In this document: in pieces, positions 1 through 11,803 of the stretch | How the letters are laid out: each line of letters opens with the position of its first letter | How positions within the stretch are numbered: position 1 is the stretch's first letter | Assembly: GCA_026119855.1 (NCBI GenBank) | Contig: JAOWBW010000865.1 | Coordinates: 124,001-188,000, forward strand | DNA: 64,000 bases | From: Campanula takesimana | Lineage: Eukaryota; Streptophyta; Magnoliopsida; Asterales; Campanulaceae | Reading direction: 5' to 3' | Translations under genes and position numbers: made by a program | Notes under the pieces: model-generated | Databases searched by the model: none | What the model was told of the DNA's origin: nothing | Seen by the model: the letters and a program-made list of their open reading frames with translations, nothing else

Positions 1-330
1 TGTTTGCATGGTAAAGAGACAATAGCTTTTGAGGATGTGATGGCTTCGCTCAAGACAAGAGAATTGCGACGAAAAGTGATCAAAGTAGAAACAGACAGCC
101 AGCCTGCAGGGTTAGTTACAGAGGGAATCAAGGGATGAATCAAGAAAATGAATTATCAAAAATCTTCTAGCAAGAGGGGTCGAAAACCTGAGATGTTTGT
201 AGATTCTGTGGTAGGAAGGGGCATTGGAAGAATGACTGTCCAAGAAAGAAGCAAGAAGAAGATCTTAGTCAAGATGTGGCAGGTGTTTCTATGGGAAATA
301 GTGACAGTGATTATGCTCTAATAGTGGAAT
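1..330 (+). pseudogene. Ty1/copia gag remnant with CCHC zinc knuckle
   Basis: One frame from the window start reads like the C-terminal part of a copia gag (…ETIAFEDVMASLKTRELRRK…), a stretch usually found just before the nucleocapsid. A stop follows at about base 138. A second frame holds a perfect zinc knuckle, CX2CX4HX4C, with Cys codons at 198, 207 and 237 and His at 222. The knuckle and the upstream part are in different frames, so the fragment is decayed. The 5' part of the element lies outside the window. Family assignment rests on general knowledge of copia gag proteins. Confidence 0.7.
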
Positions 331-785
331 AAGGCTCATGACGCGGTGATGAGTGACTTCTAAATTCAAATGTAGAGCAGTGTGAGATAGTTGAGGAAAA
401 GGTAGTGCCGATTTTTACCAAGAGTAGTAGATGGGCAGACGATCCTGAGCTACAAGATAACTATCGCAAAAGGAATTGATACAATTCATCTCTGTGGGCG
501 AGTTTAAGTGTCGAGTAAACTCGCCAAGCACGAAAAAATATTAGTCGCCCGGAAGGGGCGGTGCTCTAGATAGGTGGTCTAGAGGCACTAAGGAATGCTA
601 GGATTAGCGTATCGTCCGGTTGCTTGGGAGGAGCAAGGTTGTCCGATATGACAAATGGTGCTTGAGGTAAAGCACAAGATTACATTTTGTCCGCTTTTAA
701 ATGAGTTGGTTCGAAGCTCTCTGAACTACTCCGAAACCATCATTGTAATCGTATCATTAAGACGAATCAAACAAGTACACTCAAC
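331..785. other. Unassigned sequence downstream of the gag remnant
   Basis: Probably more decayed retroelement sequence, because it continues directly from the gag fragment. I see no open frame, LTR boundary or recognisable protein motif. GC content is higher than in the flanking AT-rich DNA. Confidence 0.3.
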
Positions 786-1046
786 ATATAAATAATTTTA
801 GAAAAAAAAAATCATTTTTTACTTGTTAAATCATTTCTCAACTGATTTCTCAGTGGTGTGATTTTACAGTTGTGTCATTTTTCACTTGTAAAATCATTTC
901 TCATCCGATTTCACAGTTGTATGATTTCTCAGTTGTGTAATTTCACAATTGTGTCATTTTTTTTTTCATTTTTCACTTAGAAAATCATTTCCCAACTGAT
1001 TTCACAGTTTTGTGATATCTCAGTTGTGTGATTTTACAGTTGTGTG
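786..1046. repeat. CAGTTGTG / CATTTCTCA degenerate minisatellite, left part
   Basis: Repeats of a loose unit made of 'cacttgtaaaatcatttctc', 'aactgatttc' and 'acagttgtgtgattt'. The unit recurs about four times with small changes. The LARD element inserted into this array, which continues after it at 6857. Confidence 0.75.
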
Positions 1047-2551
1047 TGATGGAGAAAATCTCCCTCTTATTAAATTATGTAGCAAGTGTACTAGTTACCG
1101 GTGTAGTAGTATGCACAAGTAAGGGTCAAATCCACAGAGACTAGATTGGAAAACAAGAATGTAAATTAAAACAGAAAAATATAATATGGGGTTTTGGTTT
1201 TTTATTTATTTATAACTACTAAAGCAATAACTAAAATTAAACTAATAAAACAAATAAAATCAAGATTAACGAATAGATTCACAAATTGGATTCACAAATA
1301 CTTTCACTCTATGCTATGCTCCTACTGACAAAATCAATCTCATTCTTGGGTTCGTTCACAAAAGTAAGAATTGTGACGGTTCGGTCGCCGGATTGCAATT
1401 CTATAGCTCTTTTTATGAAATACCTTCTATTACGGCAGTATAACAAGCGAAGAACGCGTTAATATTTTAAGAACATATGAACCTACACTATGATGATTTC
1501 TATTACGGCCTCAATCAAGTGTAATTATCAAAATAGTGGTCAACGTATCAATGCCCGAGTTACCGCAACAATTGATACCCAATAATTTTAAAACCAATTT
1601 ATATCTTAACATATAATTGAAACTAAAGAATTAATTATGAAGAATATTTTGATAAACAATAATAAGAAAGAATGGAAGAATTAATTCTATAGCATAGACA
1701 TTTAGTATTTGTTACTACCAATTCATGAATCTAATTATTTAACTACTAATAATACCAAAATCAAGAACAAGAAAAATAATAAAGAACATCAAAACCTGAA
1801 TTAAATTGATGAATCCTTGTTTAGAACCTTGAAATCTTGAATAAAAGTATGTATAAAGTATGCCTAAAATATATTGGATGGAGTGTTATATTTATACTAG
1901 GGCTAAGGAGGTGTAAAAATAGGAAAAACCTTAAGATTCCTTGTTGAAAAAGGAGAAATAAATGCTGATGGCCGAAATTTCCCAGGAGCCCCAGGGTTTT
2001 TTGAGTTTCCAGAAAAGTCCTTCAAAAATTCCCCAAAGGTCCTCCAGAAATTTCAGAAAAGCCCTTGGAAATTACTGAAAAGCCCATCATAATTTGGATA
2101 ATTCCTCAAACGTCCCTGGAAAATTCTCCTAAGGTCCCTGGGCTGTGTGGGCACATGGAGTGGGCACTCAAAAGTCAGATTTGCTGGGAATTCTTGGGTT
2201 AAGATCTGGTGTTGTACCATTGCTTTGATGACTTGTACCTTTTACGCGCAAACTTCCGTAGGCCATAACTTCTTCATACGAACTCCGATTTGGACGTGTA
2301 AACTATTGTTGGAAAGCTCTTTTCGAGTAATATCCAATGGCGTTGATTACTCAGTAGTAAAATCTCTTTATATTTATGTTCTGGTCCGTTCTTTATCTTT
2401 CTTTTTCGCACTTTAACACCCATGAATCCATACATTCTTTCGCTCCTTCCCTATACTTATAAACACTCAAAAAAACATCAAAACACCCAAGGTTTAGCAT
2501 CTAATAAGTCATAGAAGTATGTGATTTAGATGGGTAAAAACACATCCATCA
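1047..2551 (-). repeat. LARD 3' LTR (left)
   Basis: 1505 bp, near-identical to 5344-6856 with scattered substitutions and small indels. It starts TGATGGAG, ends CATCA and carries GTGTG immediately outside. Confidence 0.88.
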
Positions 2552-4122
2552 AATACCCCCAAACTTATCTTTTGCTCGTCTTCGAGTAAAACAAAACAAA
2601 TATAAAACTATAAAACTACAAAAACTAAAAACAATAAAAAAGAAATATTTTTTGGGATGTTCTCTATACATATGGGAGTCGTTAGTCAAAAGTCTCAGGG
2701 TCCCTCACACAAGTGCCATTAAATAGGTACCATTGAAAAACCAAATTGCAACACATACACACTACTAACTCGTTTGATTTTCCACCGCAGCATGATAGGA
2801 TGAGTGAAATTGTGATCAATGCGATCAAAATAAGATTAGCTTATGGGATCACTTAAGTTAATGCTCTTATTCCACAAATGATGATGATGATACACGTTAA
2901 CCCAATCAAGGACACTCATAATCATGTATACACAGTTGTCAACCCGGTTACCGAAATTGAAAGAAAATATGGCATAAAGTTTAAGCACAACAAATGTGCG
3001 AGGCTAGGTTCACAGTTACAAATGAAGGTAAGGACATACGAAGTTAAGAAAGTGGACTAAGAAGTCTTCTACAATATGTATATCCTCACAATATGTTAAA
3101 ACTCTCCGCTCACCCAATTCCCACACTGTCTCACCCCCAAACTTGAAATTTTATATAATTACATGGGGTGAGATATGTTTCTTTATTTCTGTGGCCTTTT
3201 CCAAATCATCAATTCAATACATTAAGGGGACAAGCTTTTTTTTTTTTTTTTTTTTTGAATTTCAACTTACTCAAGACAAATGTGTGCTTATTTAATCACT
3301 TTGCACACTACTCAATGATCACAGTATTTTTGTTTTTTTTTTGGCTTGCCCCTTCCTTTCATTACATATACTCATTTCATAACTTTGGCCATAAACCATA
3401 ATTCCCCAAATCATTCTTCCAATTTCTACCCATTAATTCTCATCATTCCCTAATCCACTTCCTCGTCAAGGTGGGTCTAAACCTATTCTTAGTGCAAAAG
3501 GGTAGGAAATCGGGTAACAAAAGAAGGTGAACGGCTGTCTTTAATGTGCCATTCTTTCATCCATTACTAGGCTCAAACGGGTGTTCTAGCGATGATTTTA
3601 TTTAAGTGACTAGATAGACAAAATAAGGCCAAGAAAAAGGTTTAGAAAGAAATGCCATAAATACCGAATAACCTATTGACTTGTTATTGACAGCCATGCA
3701 ACAATGTTCTAGGGTCCCAAAACATACACCAAGTGATCCCATAAATTATTCTTAAGTTGATAACATGATCATGAAAGTAATGTAAGTGGGAGGTGGTGCA
3801 ATCATGCCTTTAGTAGTGTTAATGCAGTCCCAACTCTAGGTTAAACAATAGCACCCATAATGGCTAATAAAAACAAACCCTCGGATCATCTCCGACCATG
3901 GCCAACATCCCAAAATATAAAGAGAACAATTTTTTTTTAAAAAAAATCTATTTTTTTTAGGGTGACAACTATATACACTCCCCTATAAACCCACAAACTC
4001 GGAGAAATACCTACCCCCAAACTCAAAACATGTTATATCCTCATAGCATAAGGAACTAAAACATGATTTGGGTTCAAAAGATGGCATGACACAACAAAAC
4101 AAAAACAAAAGCAGATAAAATG
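2552..4122 (-). other. LARD internal non-coding region with polypurine tract
   Basis: Bases 2552-2566 read on the minus strand as a G-rich tract (…TTTGGGGGTATT) directly before the LTR, the expected plus-strand primer site. The remaining 1.5 kb is AT-rich with poly-T runs at 3236-3256 and 3330-3342. Short open frames here have no protein-like composition. I see no gene. Confidence 0.65.
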
Positions 4123-5190
4123 TTACCTCGTTGGGTTGCCTCCCAACAAGCGCATTCGGTTAAGGTCGTTAGCCCGACCTTTGCTCGGTTTGGATTTCAC
4201 CTTTATTCCTTTGGCCCACTTTGCATTCTCGCGGGTCCTTATCTTCAGCTCGAGCCCCATGTATATTCCCCTTTTTATTTTATCATTTAGTACCACATGG
4301 AAATTTTGGCATTTTCGCTTCTTGGGTTTGTCCACTTGTGGCCTCTCACCACTTTTTCCACTATTACAAGAAGGAAGGGGTACCATAATGATGATCACGT
4401 TTTCATTGGGACCGCTACGGGTAGTCTCATTCGTATCATGAACCTCCTCACTATCCCTCTTCTCATCACCATATAAAGCAAACTCAAGCTCCTCAATGGT
4501 TATCTCATGCCATGTTTTCTCCACCGTTTTTGTTTCCTCCACATCCGCTGTACAAACACTCGCATTATCGAAAGAGGAACCATCTTTAGAGTCAACATTG
4601 GAGATTTCATAGACAAAATTCTCCTTTGCATCTTCCAAAAGTTTCTCTTCGAGTGACTCATCCGTAAAGGAAACATTAGAGATTTCATAGACAAAATTCT
4701 CTTTTGCGTCCTCCTCGGTTTGCTTTCCATATTGTGGTGGTGGTTTAAAATATGGCTCAAAAAATGAGTCATAGACACACTCTTCCCCATCAGCATTTAG
4801 ATACTAAACCAGGGTTGAAGGTTGCTCTTCCACTTGAGTCTATATAGGAGTAGTATCCGGCTCACGGTTCCTCAACATCTCTAACATTGTGATCATGTGT
4901 TCCTCCATCCTATCCATAGTCTCCTCCCATGCTTGTTTTAGAGGTTGTGGAGGTATTGAGGCACAGTATGTTGGCTCTTGATTATTCCAAGTCATGTTTG
5001 AATGATTTTCCCACCCTTTACTATAAGAGTATGGGGGAGGATCATATTGGGGTTGCCATGACTCGAAATAATTTCTTGTTTGAACCTGTGGATAATACTC
5101 AAAAAAATATGTCCTAGATGGACAATAATTAGTAACATGAGAATAAGACCCACAATTCAGACACGACTCATACATGTTGTACTGGTTCAT
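4123..5190 (-). pseudogene. Gag-like ORF of the LARD, interrupted by two in-frame stops
   Basis: A single minus-strand frame runs from 5190 to 4123 with stops at 4840-4842 (TAG) and 4804-4806 (TAG). The first segment (116 aa) has a nucleocapsid-type zinc knuckle at residues 10-23 (C10, C13, H18, C23), followed by a Tyr/Pro-rich stretch. The last segment (171 aa) is acidic and then strongly basic, and ends RLLGGNPTR. The peptide EDAKENFVYEISNV occurs twice within about 30 residues, showing an internal duplication. No protease or polymerase motif follows. The role is probably RNA binding or packaging (inference from the knuckle). Confidence 0.6.
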
Positions 5191-5320
5191 TCTATGAGTC
5201 TTTGCGTATACAATAAAGAAATAAATACTAAAAAAGACTAGCTAAAAATAACTAAAAACATAAGAAAAACAAAAGAAAACTATTTACACTACCTAAACAA
5301 ACTTGTTAACCTAATCAAGT

Positions 5321-5336
5321 CCCCGGCAACGGCGCA
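5321..5336 (-). other. Primer-binding site, tRNA-Asp type
   Basis: The plus strand reads CCCCGGCAACGGCGC, matching the acceptor end of plant tRNA-Asp except that the final CCA is altered. It lies a few bases inside the right LTR, as a primer site should, and fixes the element's minus orientation. Confidence 0.8.
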
Positions 5337-5343
5337 AAAAACT

Positions 5344-6856
5344 TGATGGAGAAAATCTCCCTCTAATTAAATTACCTAGCAAGTGTACTAGTTACCGGTG
5401 TTGTAGTATGCACAAGTAAGGGTCGAATCCACATAGACTAGATTGGAAAACAAGAATGTAAATTAAAACAGAAAAATAAAATATGGGGTTTTTGTTTTTT
5501 ATTTATTTATAACTACTAAAGCAATAACTAAAATTAAACTAATAAAACAAATAAAATCAAGATTAACGAATAGATTCACAAATTGGATTCACAAATACTT
5601 TCAATCTATGCTATGCTCCTACTGACAAAATCAATCTCATTCTTGGGTTCGTTCACAAAAGTAAGAATTGTGACGGGTCGGTCGCCGGATTGCAATTCTA
5701 TTGCTCTTTTTATGAAATACCTTCTATTACGGCAGTATAACAAGCGAACAGCGCGATAAGATTTTAAGAACATATGAACCTACACTATGATGATTTCTAT
5801 TACGGCCTCAATCAAGTGTAATTATCAAAATAGTGGTCAACATATCAATGCCCGAGTTACCGCAACAATTGATACCCAATAATTCTAAAGCCAATTTATA
5901 TCTTAACATATAATTGAAACTAAAGAATTAATTATGAAGAATATTTCGATAAACAATAATAAGAAAGAATGGAAGAATTAATTCTATAGTATAGAGATTT
6001 AGTATTTGTTACTACCAATTCATGAATCTAATTATTTAACTACTAATAATACTAAAATCAAGAACAAGAAAAATAATAAAGAACATCAAAACATGAATTA
6101 AATTGATGAATCCTTGTTTACAACCTTGAAATCTTGAATAAAAGTATGTATAAAGTATGCCTAAAATAAATTTGATGGAGTGTTATATTTATACTAGGGC
6201 TAAGGAGGTGTAAAAATAGGAAAAACCCTAGGATTCCTTGTTGAAAAAGGAGAAATAAATGCTGATGGCCGAAATTCCCCAGGAGCCCCTGGGTTTTTTG
6301 AGTTTCCAGAAAAGTCCTTCGAAAATTCCCCAAAGGTCCTCTAGAAATATCAGAAAAGCCCTTGAAAATTTGGAAATTACTGAAAAGCTCATCATAATTT
6401 GGATAATTCCTCAAACATCCCTGGAAAATTCCCCTAAGCTCCCTGGGCTGTGTGGGCACATGGAGTGGGCACTTAAAAGTCAGATTTACTGGGAATTCTT
6501 GGGTTAAGATCTAGTGTTGTACCATTGCTTTGATGACTTGTACCTTTTACGCACAAATTTCCATAGGCCATAACTTCTTCATACGAACTCCGATTTGGAC
6601 GTGTAAACTATTGTTGGAAAGCTATTTTCGAGTACTATCCAATGGAATTGATTACTCAGTAGTAATATCTCTTTATCTTTATGTTCTGGTCCGTTCTTTA
6701 TCCTTCTTTTTCGCACTTTAACGCCCATGAATCCATACATTCTTTCGCTCATTCCCTATACTTATAAACACTCAAAAAAACATCAAAACACCCAAGTTTT
6801 AGCATCTAATATGTCATAGAAGTATGTGATTTGGATGGGTAAAAACACATCCATCA
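5344..6856 (-). repeat. LARD 5' LTR (right)
   Basis: 1513 bp copy of 1047-2551, ending in CATCA and followed by the GTGTG target duplication. Differences from the left LTR are visible throughout, so insertion is not very recent. No clear promoter was picked out. Confidence 0.88.
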
Positions 6857-6861
6857 GTGTG

Positions 6862-7200
6862 ATTTCACAGTTGTGTCATTTTATCATTTTTCACTTGTAA
6901 AAACTGATAAATTCATTTCTCAAATTTCCAAAATTATTACAATAACTGAGACATGCATTTCACAGTTGTTTACACATGAATTTGAATATAATATTTTGGA
7001 CATTCATTTCACATTTATTCACACATGAGTTTGAGTTTAATAACTGAGACATTCATTTCACAGTTGTTCAAACATAAATTTAAATATAATAACTAGGACA
7101 TTAGTTTCTCAATTGTTTACACATGAATTGAGTATAATATTTGAAAATTCATCTCTCAATTTTTCACAACTGACACCCATTTTCACAGTTGTGTATTGCC
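6862..7200. repeat. CAGTTGTG minisatellite, right part
   Basis: Continuation of the array interrupted at 1046. The motifs 'ttcacagttgt', 'acacatgaatttgaatataat' and 'gacattcatttcac' recur about five times, increasingly degenerate to the right. Confidence 0.65.
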
Positions 7201-7375
7201 AAACTATATTTAAACAATTATCAAATAAATTTGTTCTATTTCTTTAAGCTAAATATTTAGTTAATAAATGTAAAGTGACATCATGTGTAAAACAATTGAT
7301 AACTCGATCTCATAGTAGTTTAAAGTTTAAAAAAAACATACACTCATATGCATTCTATACAAATGATAAATTAAC

Positions 7376-7376
<1 letters not shown>

Positions 7377-7405
<29 letters not shown>
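7377..7405. repeat. (TTA)n microsatellite
   Basis: About nine perfect TTA units. Confidence 0.9.
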
Positions 7406-7407
<2 letters not shown>

Positions 7408-7482
7408 AAATTTAGTAAATGTTCATTTATGAAGAATGCTCCTACTAAAAAAAAAAAACCTTGAGAAATGTGATTTTGTTGT

Positions 7483-7751
7483 GTTAAATTTAAAAAAGTT
7501 CATAAAAGTCATAAGGTTGTGGTTGGCATAGTGGTAGATTATCTCATTCAAGACCAAGATGTCTTGGGTTCAAACCCTGGTAGAGACAATATATTTTTAA
7601 TTATTTGTAGTTGTCAAAGATGGAGGAGGTCTCGCAGTGGTTGTTGTTTCTACCAAGGTTTGAACCCAAGACCTCTTGGTATTAAATGGGAGACTCTACC
7701 ACTATGTCAACCATATCCTTATGACTTTTATGAACTATTTTAAACTTTAAC
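7483..7751. mobile_element. Inverted repeat with tRNA-like arms (SINE-derived foldback)
   Basis: Left arm 7483-7590 and right arm 7644-7751 are inverted copies, sharing for instance 'gttcataaaagtcataagg' at the outer ends. Each arm has the two internal promoter boxes of a tRNA-derived SINE. In the left arm, box A (TGGCATAGTGG) is at 7524-7534 and box B (GGTTCAAACCC) at 7567-7577. In the right arm the equivalents are on the minus strand near 7699-7709 and 7655-7667. The cloverleaf is not intact, so these are not functional tRNA genes. A 53-bp loop separates the arms. Confidence 0.7.
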
Positions 7752-7915
7752 CCAAGATGGGGAAGGGTGGCGCCGGTTGGAGGTGGCTGGAGGTCCGGCA
7801 ATGGTGGCGATGGGCAGCGGCGGGTGGTTGTGGCCAGCGGTGGGTGGCCGGTTACGGCGGCGGTGGTTAATGGCGGTGGTGGTGAAAGGTAATGGTGGCG
7901 GTAAAAAATGATCAA
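7752..7915. repeat. GGTGGCGG-rich G-skewed segment
   Basis: Short imperfect repeats of 'ggtggcggcggtggt' type give a GC-rich island in AT-rich DNA. It could be a captured exon fragment or simple-sequence expansion. No convincing protein was seen. Confidence 0.5.
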
Positions 7916-8264
7916 AGGTTATTGTTGTGAGAGGATTTTATTTGGGCTGTGGGTATTTTTGCCATTTAAAAGGTGCAAGTGATTTATTGGTACAATTGAT
8001 TTGAACCCAGAGACCATAAAGTAGAATATGAAATGTTGTGTTTTTATTGGCAAATACCACCTTCCCCAGGGGACTTATTGGAAAAAATCCCAATATAAAT
8101 GGACTTTGATCAAAACATTGATGTATTCGTAAATCTAATCATTCTAGTAGAATTCATTATGATCATTAGATAAACACAAATGCTTGATCGAATCTCATTT
8201 ATATTGACTATAAAAAGTTAAATGAGACAAAATTTTTGGGTCAGAGTATAACTTAACGGATTTC
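7916..8264. other. Intergenic, nothing recognised
   Basis: AT-rich unique-looking sequence without an open frame or repeat structure that I can name. Confidence 0.4.
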
Positions 8265-8511
8265 GAGCCGCTGCACCAATGCCTTAGCTGCACCGCTGCA
8301 CCAATGTGAAAATTGTACAACGTTTTGTAAAACGTTTTCTACCTAATATAAAACGTGTACTTGCAAATGTAAAACGATTTTCAGGAGCTAACTGATTTCG
8401 GTCGTTTTTACGTTGTGTAGTGCACTAAAAACGTTGTGTAAAAAATATTTTACATACGTTGTGCAACATTTATTAGGTGCAGCAGTGCACCTAATTTCTG
8501 TGCAGCGGTTC
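8265..8511. mobile_element. Candidate foldback/MITE with 'CCGCTGCAC' inverted ends
   Basis: Left end GAGCCGCTGCACCAATG, and the reverse complement of the right end GAACCGCTGCACAGAA, pair imperfectly over about 60 bp. Inner portions also pair (TGTACAACGTT with TGCACAACGTA). No clear target duplication was found, so the class is open. Confidence 0.5.
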
Positions 8512-9001
8512 CATACCCAACATTAACAAGATAGTGTGATGTATTTACCATTCCTACTAGGTTTTTTTCCTTCAAGCTAGTATTGACATTGTTTCAAATT
8601 ATCTTGGAGATTTATTTATCTTGATTAACTTTAATTGTGTTTCAACTTCACATGGTGTGTAAAATGAATAGCACAACACAATATGCCAATAAAATAATGT
8701 AATTTATAAGCCTCACATAATAATTTGTGAAATTCACATTATCAATTTTTTTTTAAAAAAATGTCAAAATTCAAATAATTGTGGCATATTGTCAAGGAGT
8801 AGCATAATTTATTTATTTACTACATAATTATTTGAATTTACTGCCGACCATGCAACGTAGGGCAAGAACGACAGAAGCTTATAGAAATTCAAGTTATATG
8901 TTTGACATTCCAATTATCTTAATTTGCAGGCCAAAGTATGGTTTTTGGTTTTGTTTTGGATCTAGCAAGTTAGCAACTGACATTTTAGGATATTTGTCAA
9001 G
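8512..9001. other. Intergenic, nothing recognised
   Basis: AT-rich. A 68-codon open frame at 8832-9038 has no recognisable composition and runs into the Stowaway end, so it is not called. Confidence 0.4.
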
Positions 9002-9003
9002 TA

Positions 9004-9278
9004 CTCCCTCCGTCCCAAAATACCTTGCACACTTTTGAGGATGCACGGGAATTAAGGAATGAGTATATATATTCAAAAGTATTGTGAGTGGAAAAGAGAT
9101 TGTGAGTGTGATAAGTTGAGTGAGATTTACTAGTGGGGCCCAAAAGTAGGTGTGTGAGTATGACAGGTGGGGTAGAGAGAATAGAAAAACAATATATTTT
9201 GAATATTTTAAGAAATGAGACTTACCAATGGGACACCTAAAAAAGAAATATATGCCAGATGTTTTGGGACGAAGGGAG
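9004..9278. mobile_element. Stowaway MITE
   Basis: Ends CTCCCTCCGTCCCAAAATA and (reversed) CTCCCTTCGTCCCAAAACA, flanked by TA at 9002-9003 and 9279-9280. This is the Tc1/mariner-type Stowaway signature, 275 bp. Confidence 0.9.
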
Positions 9279-9408
9279 TATCACATTTATTGGAGTTGAG
9301 TCTATGTTTTGAAATTGGGTATACGGATCACGTTTATCTAGAATTTATGGTGTTTGGCAAACAATTTTTACAACTTCTTATTGTTATTTAATTATCAATA
9401 TCATTAAT

Positions 9409-10556
9409 GAGGAGTTCTCCTGTGTGGCGGTTGCACCGTGCGACAGGAGCCGACCTTCCTCTTTTTTTTTTTTTTTTTTTTTTTTCACCCCCAACCTTTT
9501 TTTCCTCCCAACAAAAGTAACACTTATTATAACGAAATGTAACATGTTTTTCTTTTCAAATGTAATACTTTTTTTTTCAAAATGTACCACAATTTTGCTG
9601 CAATAGATTAAAGATAACATAAAGATTGACAACTAAACTAATGTCACACTTTTTATAAAGGAATGTAACACTCTTTTTTTCAAATGTAACATTTTTTTTT
9701 TTTTATGTACCACAATTTGTTGCAATAGATTAAGATAACATAAAGATTGACAACTAAACTAATGTCACACTTTTTATAAAAGAATGTAACACTCTTTTTT
9801 TTTCAAATGTAACACTTTTTTTTTTCAAAATTAACATAATATTAACAAACTAAACTAATGTTACATTTTATAAAAAATGAATGTAATATTTTTTCCTCAA
9901 TTGTAACAGATTATATTCTTAAATGTAATATTATATCTGAAAATGTAACAATTTTTTATTGAGAAAGTAACAATTGAAATGCAAACCCGATTATATATAT
10001 GAATTTTTACTCTTTTTTTAAAGAAGAAAAGTAACATTTACTAAATAAAAATGTTACATTCATCTATATAAAAAATTATAATCATATATTCACTTTGTTA
10101 CACTTCAAATATTACTTTTTTTAACCACAAAAACTATCAAAATAATTTAATTTTTTTTTGTAAAATTGCTGTTACATTTGACTGTAAAATTGTTACTTTT
10201 TGAATATGAAACTGTTACTTTTATTGGAACAGAGTGTTACATTCAGCTGACAAGCAACTCAAACTTTTTTTGTGTAAAAAAATATGTTTTTTTTTAAAAT
10301 CAAACCATATCATGACCTATGTAGTTTTATTCGTCTCGTTGAGACGAACACAACGGTATTTTTCTGAGTTATAAATCTCAAGATATAGCATTTTAAAGTT
10401 ATTGAAGGTTTTTTTTAAGGAAGACACGTGTCGCGATCTGGGAAGAGGGAGGGCTGGATCCAACGGTCGGCTGTAGCGCAGCAAGTGGCTGCGAGAAGCA
10501 GCGGAACAATCCAAGGTTGCCACACCATGTGCGGCGGATGCATATGAGATTTTGTC
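9409..10556. mobile_element. Non-autonomous Mutator-like element, copy 1
   Basis: A perfect 9-bp target duplication ATCATTAAT is at 9400-9408 and 10557-10565. The ends are GAGGAGTTCTCC and (reversed) GACAAAATCTCA, which are short and weakly matched. The interior is AT-rich and built from repeated 'tgtaacactttttttttcaa' units. A GC-rich right segment (10420-10545) follows. Copy 2 at 14249-15159 shares the order of parts, including the stretch containing 'cgtctcg-tgagacgaac'. No transposase is present. The 9-bp duplication is typical of Mutator. Confidence 0.8.
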
Positions 10557-10565
10557 ATCATTAAT

Positions 10566-11104
10566 ATTATTTTTTAATTTTTATTAAAATAATTAAAAGT
10601 AGACTAAATTATTACTCAAAGTTCATTAGTAGGAAAAAATACTAACTTTCCGGGACAAAAGAGTAAGTATAACATAATCTCATACCCAATTGATTTTCCC
10701 AAATGTCATTTCTCACTATTCAAAAAAGAAAAAAAATTCCATTTCTACAATTTGTACTTAAAAGTGCATAAACAAGGATTCATATTTTGTGACGTAGTTG
10801 TATAGGACCGAGAACTACTCCAGCATTTTTTTCATTCCAACGCTCCAACGGAGGAACCCGATTCAACCACATTATCTTGTTGTGTGTGGCTGAGACCTAT
10901 CTAGACCTGTGGAACCGACCAAGCTCAAAAGCATCTCGTCCATTGACAAAAAAACAGGGGAAAGTGGCAAAATCAAAGTGGTCCGTTGGAGCTGGCGAGT
11001 TGCACGAACAAATCCAAATTAAGTTGAATATCACCGACCTGGTCCTGGATAATATCTTTTGAATCTCAAGACTTAGAACACATAATGGTATAAATGACTT
11101 ACAA
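10566..11104. other. Intergenic, nothing recognised
   Basis: A 61-codon open frame at 10877-11062 is not recognisable as a gene. No repeat structure was seen. Confidence 0.4.
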
Positions 11105-11106
11105 TA

Positions 11107-11285
11107 CTCCCTCCGTCCCAAAATGATCTTCACGTTTGACTATTCAAATTTTTTAAGTGCGTGAACACTTGCTTCACTAACCATGTTGTGTATACGCACA
11201 TTTAAGCCTAAATTGTTAAAATGAGAAGAACTTTTTAGGACAAAGAAAAATGGCAAATGAGAAGATAATTTTGGGACGGAGGAAG
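11107..11285. mobile_element. Stowaway MITE (short subfamily)
   Basis: CTCCCTCCGTCCCAAAATGA end, TA at 11105-11106 and 11286-11287, 179 bp. It belongs to the same subfamily as 17219-17419, 20501-26798 and 37487-37665, all holding a 'gcttcactaaccatgttgtg' -like core. Confidence 0.88.
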
Positions 11286-11794
11286 TAGTTACTATTGAAT
11301 GATACAAAGTGGAGATAGAGATTTGAGTCATGACATTGAGAGATTTTGAGTTTGTCATCAGTATTGGCAATTGGCCGTCGCGGCACTTAAATATGGTAAA
11401 AGGCATGTCTTGGACGGGGGCATCAACACGTGAGGAACAAACGGCTCGCCGGCCGGCAGTATCTGTCCTACTTAGTAAGTGGTTAATCTGTCATTAACCG
11501 TAATCATTCCTAGATTAATTAATGGGATTCAAACCCTATGGAGAATAAATGCTTTATTAATGACTTTGCAAGAGATAATATACTAGTTCCAGAAAAATAT
11601 GGAGTTTTTGCAATATGCATAACACTTGGATGTCTGTCCTTTTTTGAAGTATTAGAATTTAGATTAGTACTTAAATTTTTGGAACAAAGGAATTTTGATA
11701 AAGATATTGTTGGATAAATCTTATAGAATAGAAACGAAAACAAATTACAGTATATATGAAATTACAATTACAACAATAAAATAAAAAGATGATA
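11286..11794. other. Intergenic, nothing recognised
   Basis: Unique-looking AT-rich sequence. Small open frames have no support. Confidence 0.4.
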
Positions 11795-11803
11795 ATGAAA
11801 CAA

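Larger units (their letters stand above)
1047..6856 (-). mobile_element. Non-autonomous LTR retrotransposon (LARD), full length
   Basis: Two LTRs of about 1.5 kb bound an internal region of 2.8 kb. The 5-bp target duplication GTGTG is at 1042-1046 and 6857-6861, and the LTR ends are TGATGG…ATCA. The orientation is minus. A primer site complementary to the 3' end of plant tRNA-Asp borders the right LTR, and a purine tract (GGGGGTATT on the minus strand) borders the left one. The interior codes only for a broken gag-like protein with one CCHC knuckle. There is no protease, reverse transcriptase or integrase, so any movement must have used proteins of another element. tRNA-Asp primer sites are common in Athila/Tat-group gypsy elements, so a gypsy-type helper is likely (inference). 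Confidence 0.88.

Noticed and set aside
2140..2170. GTGGGCAC doublet in the LARD LTR as a decayed GC-core pair
   Set aside because: The spacing is 13 nt, not 22, so it does not follow the rule seen in the other LTRs.
7521..7595. tRNA gene
   Set aside because: A and B boxes are present, but the acceptor stem and cloverleaf are not. An inverted partner and decayed ends fit a SINE-derived repeat.
10877..11062. 61-codon frame as a small gene
   Set aside because: No start context, domain or conservation evidence.
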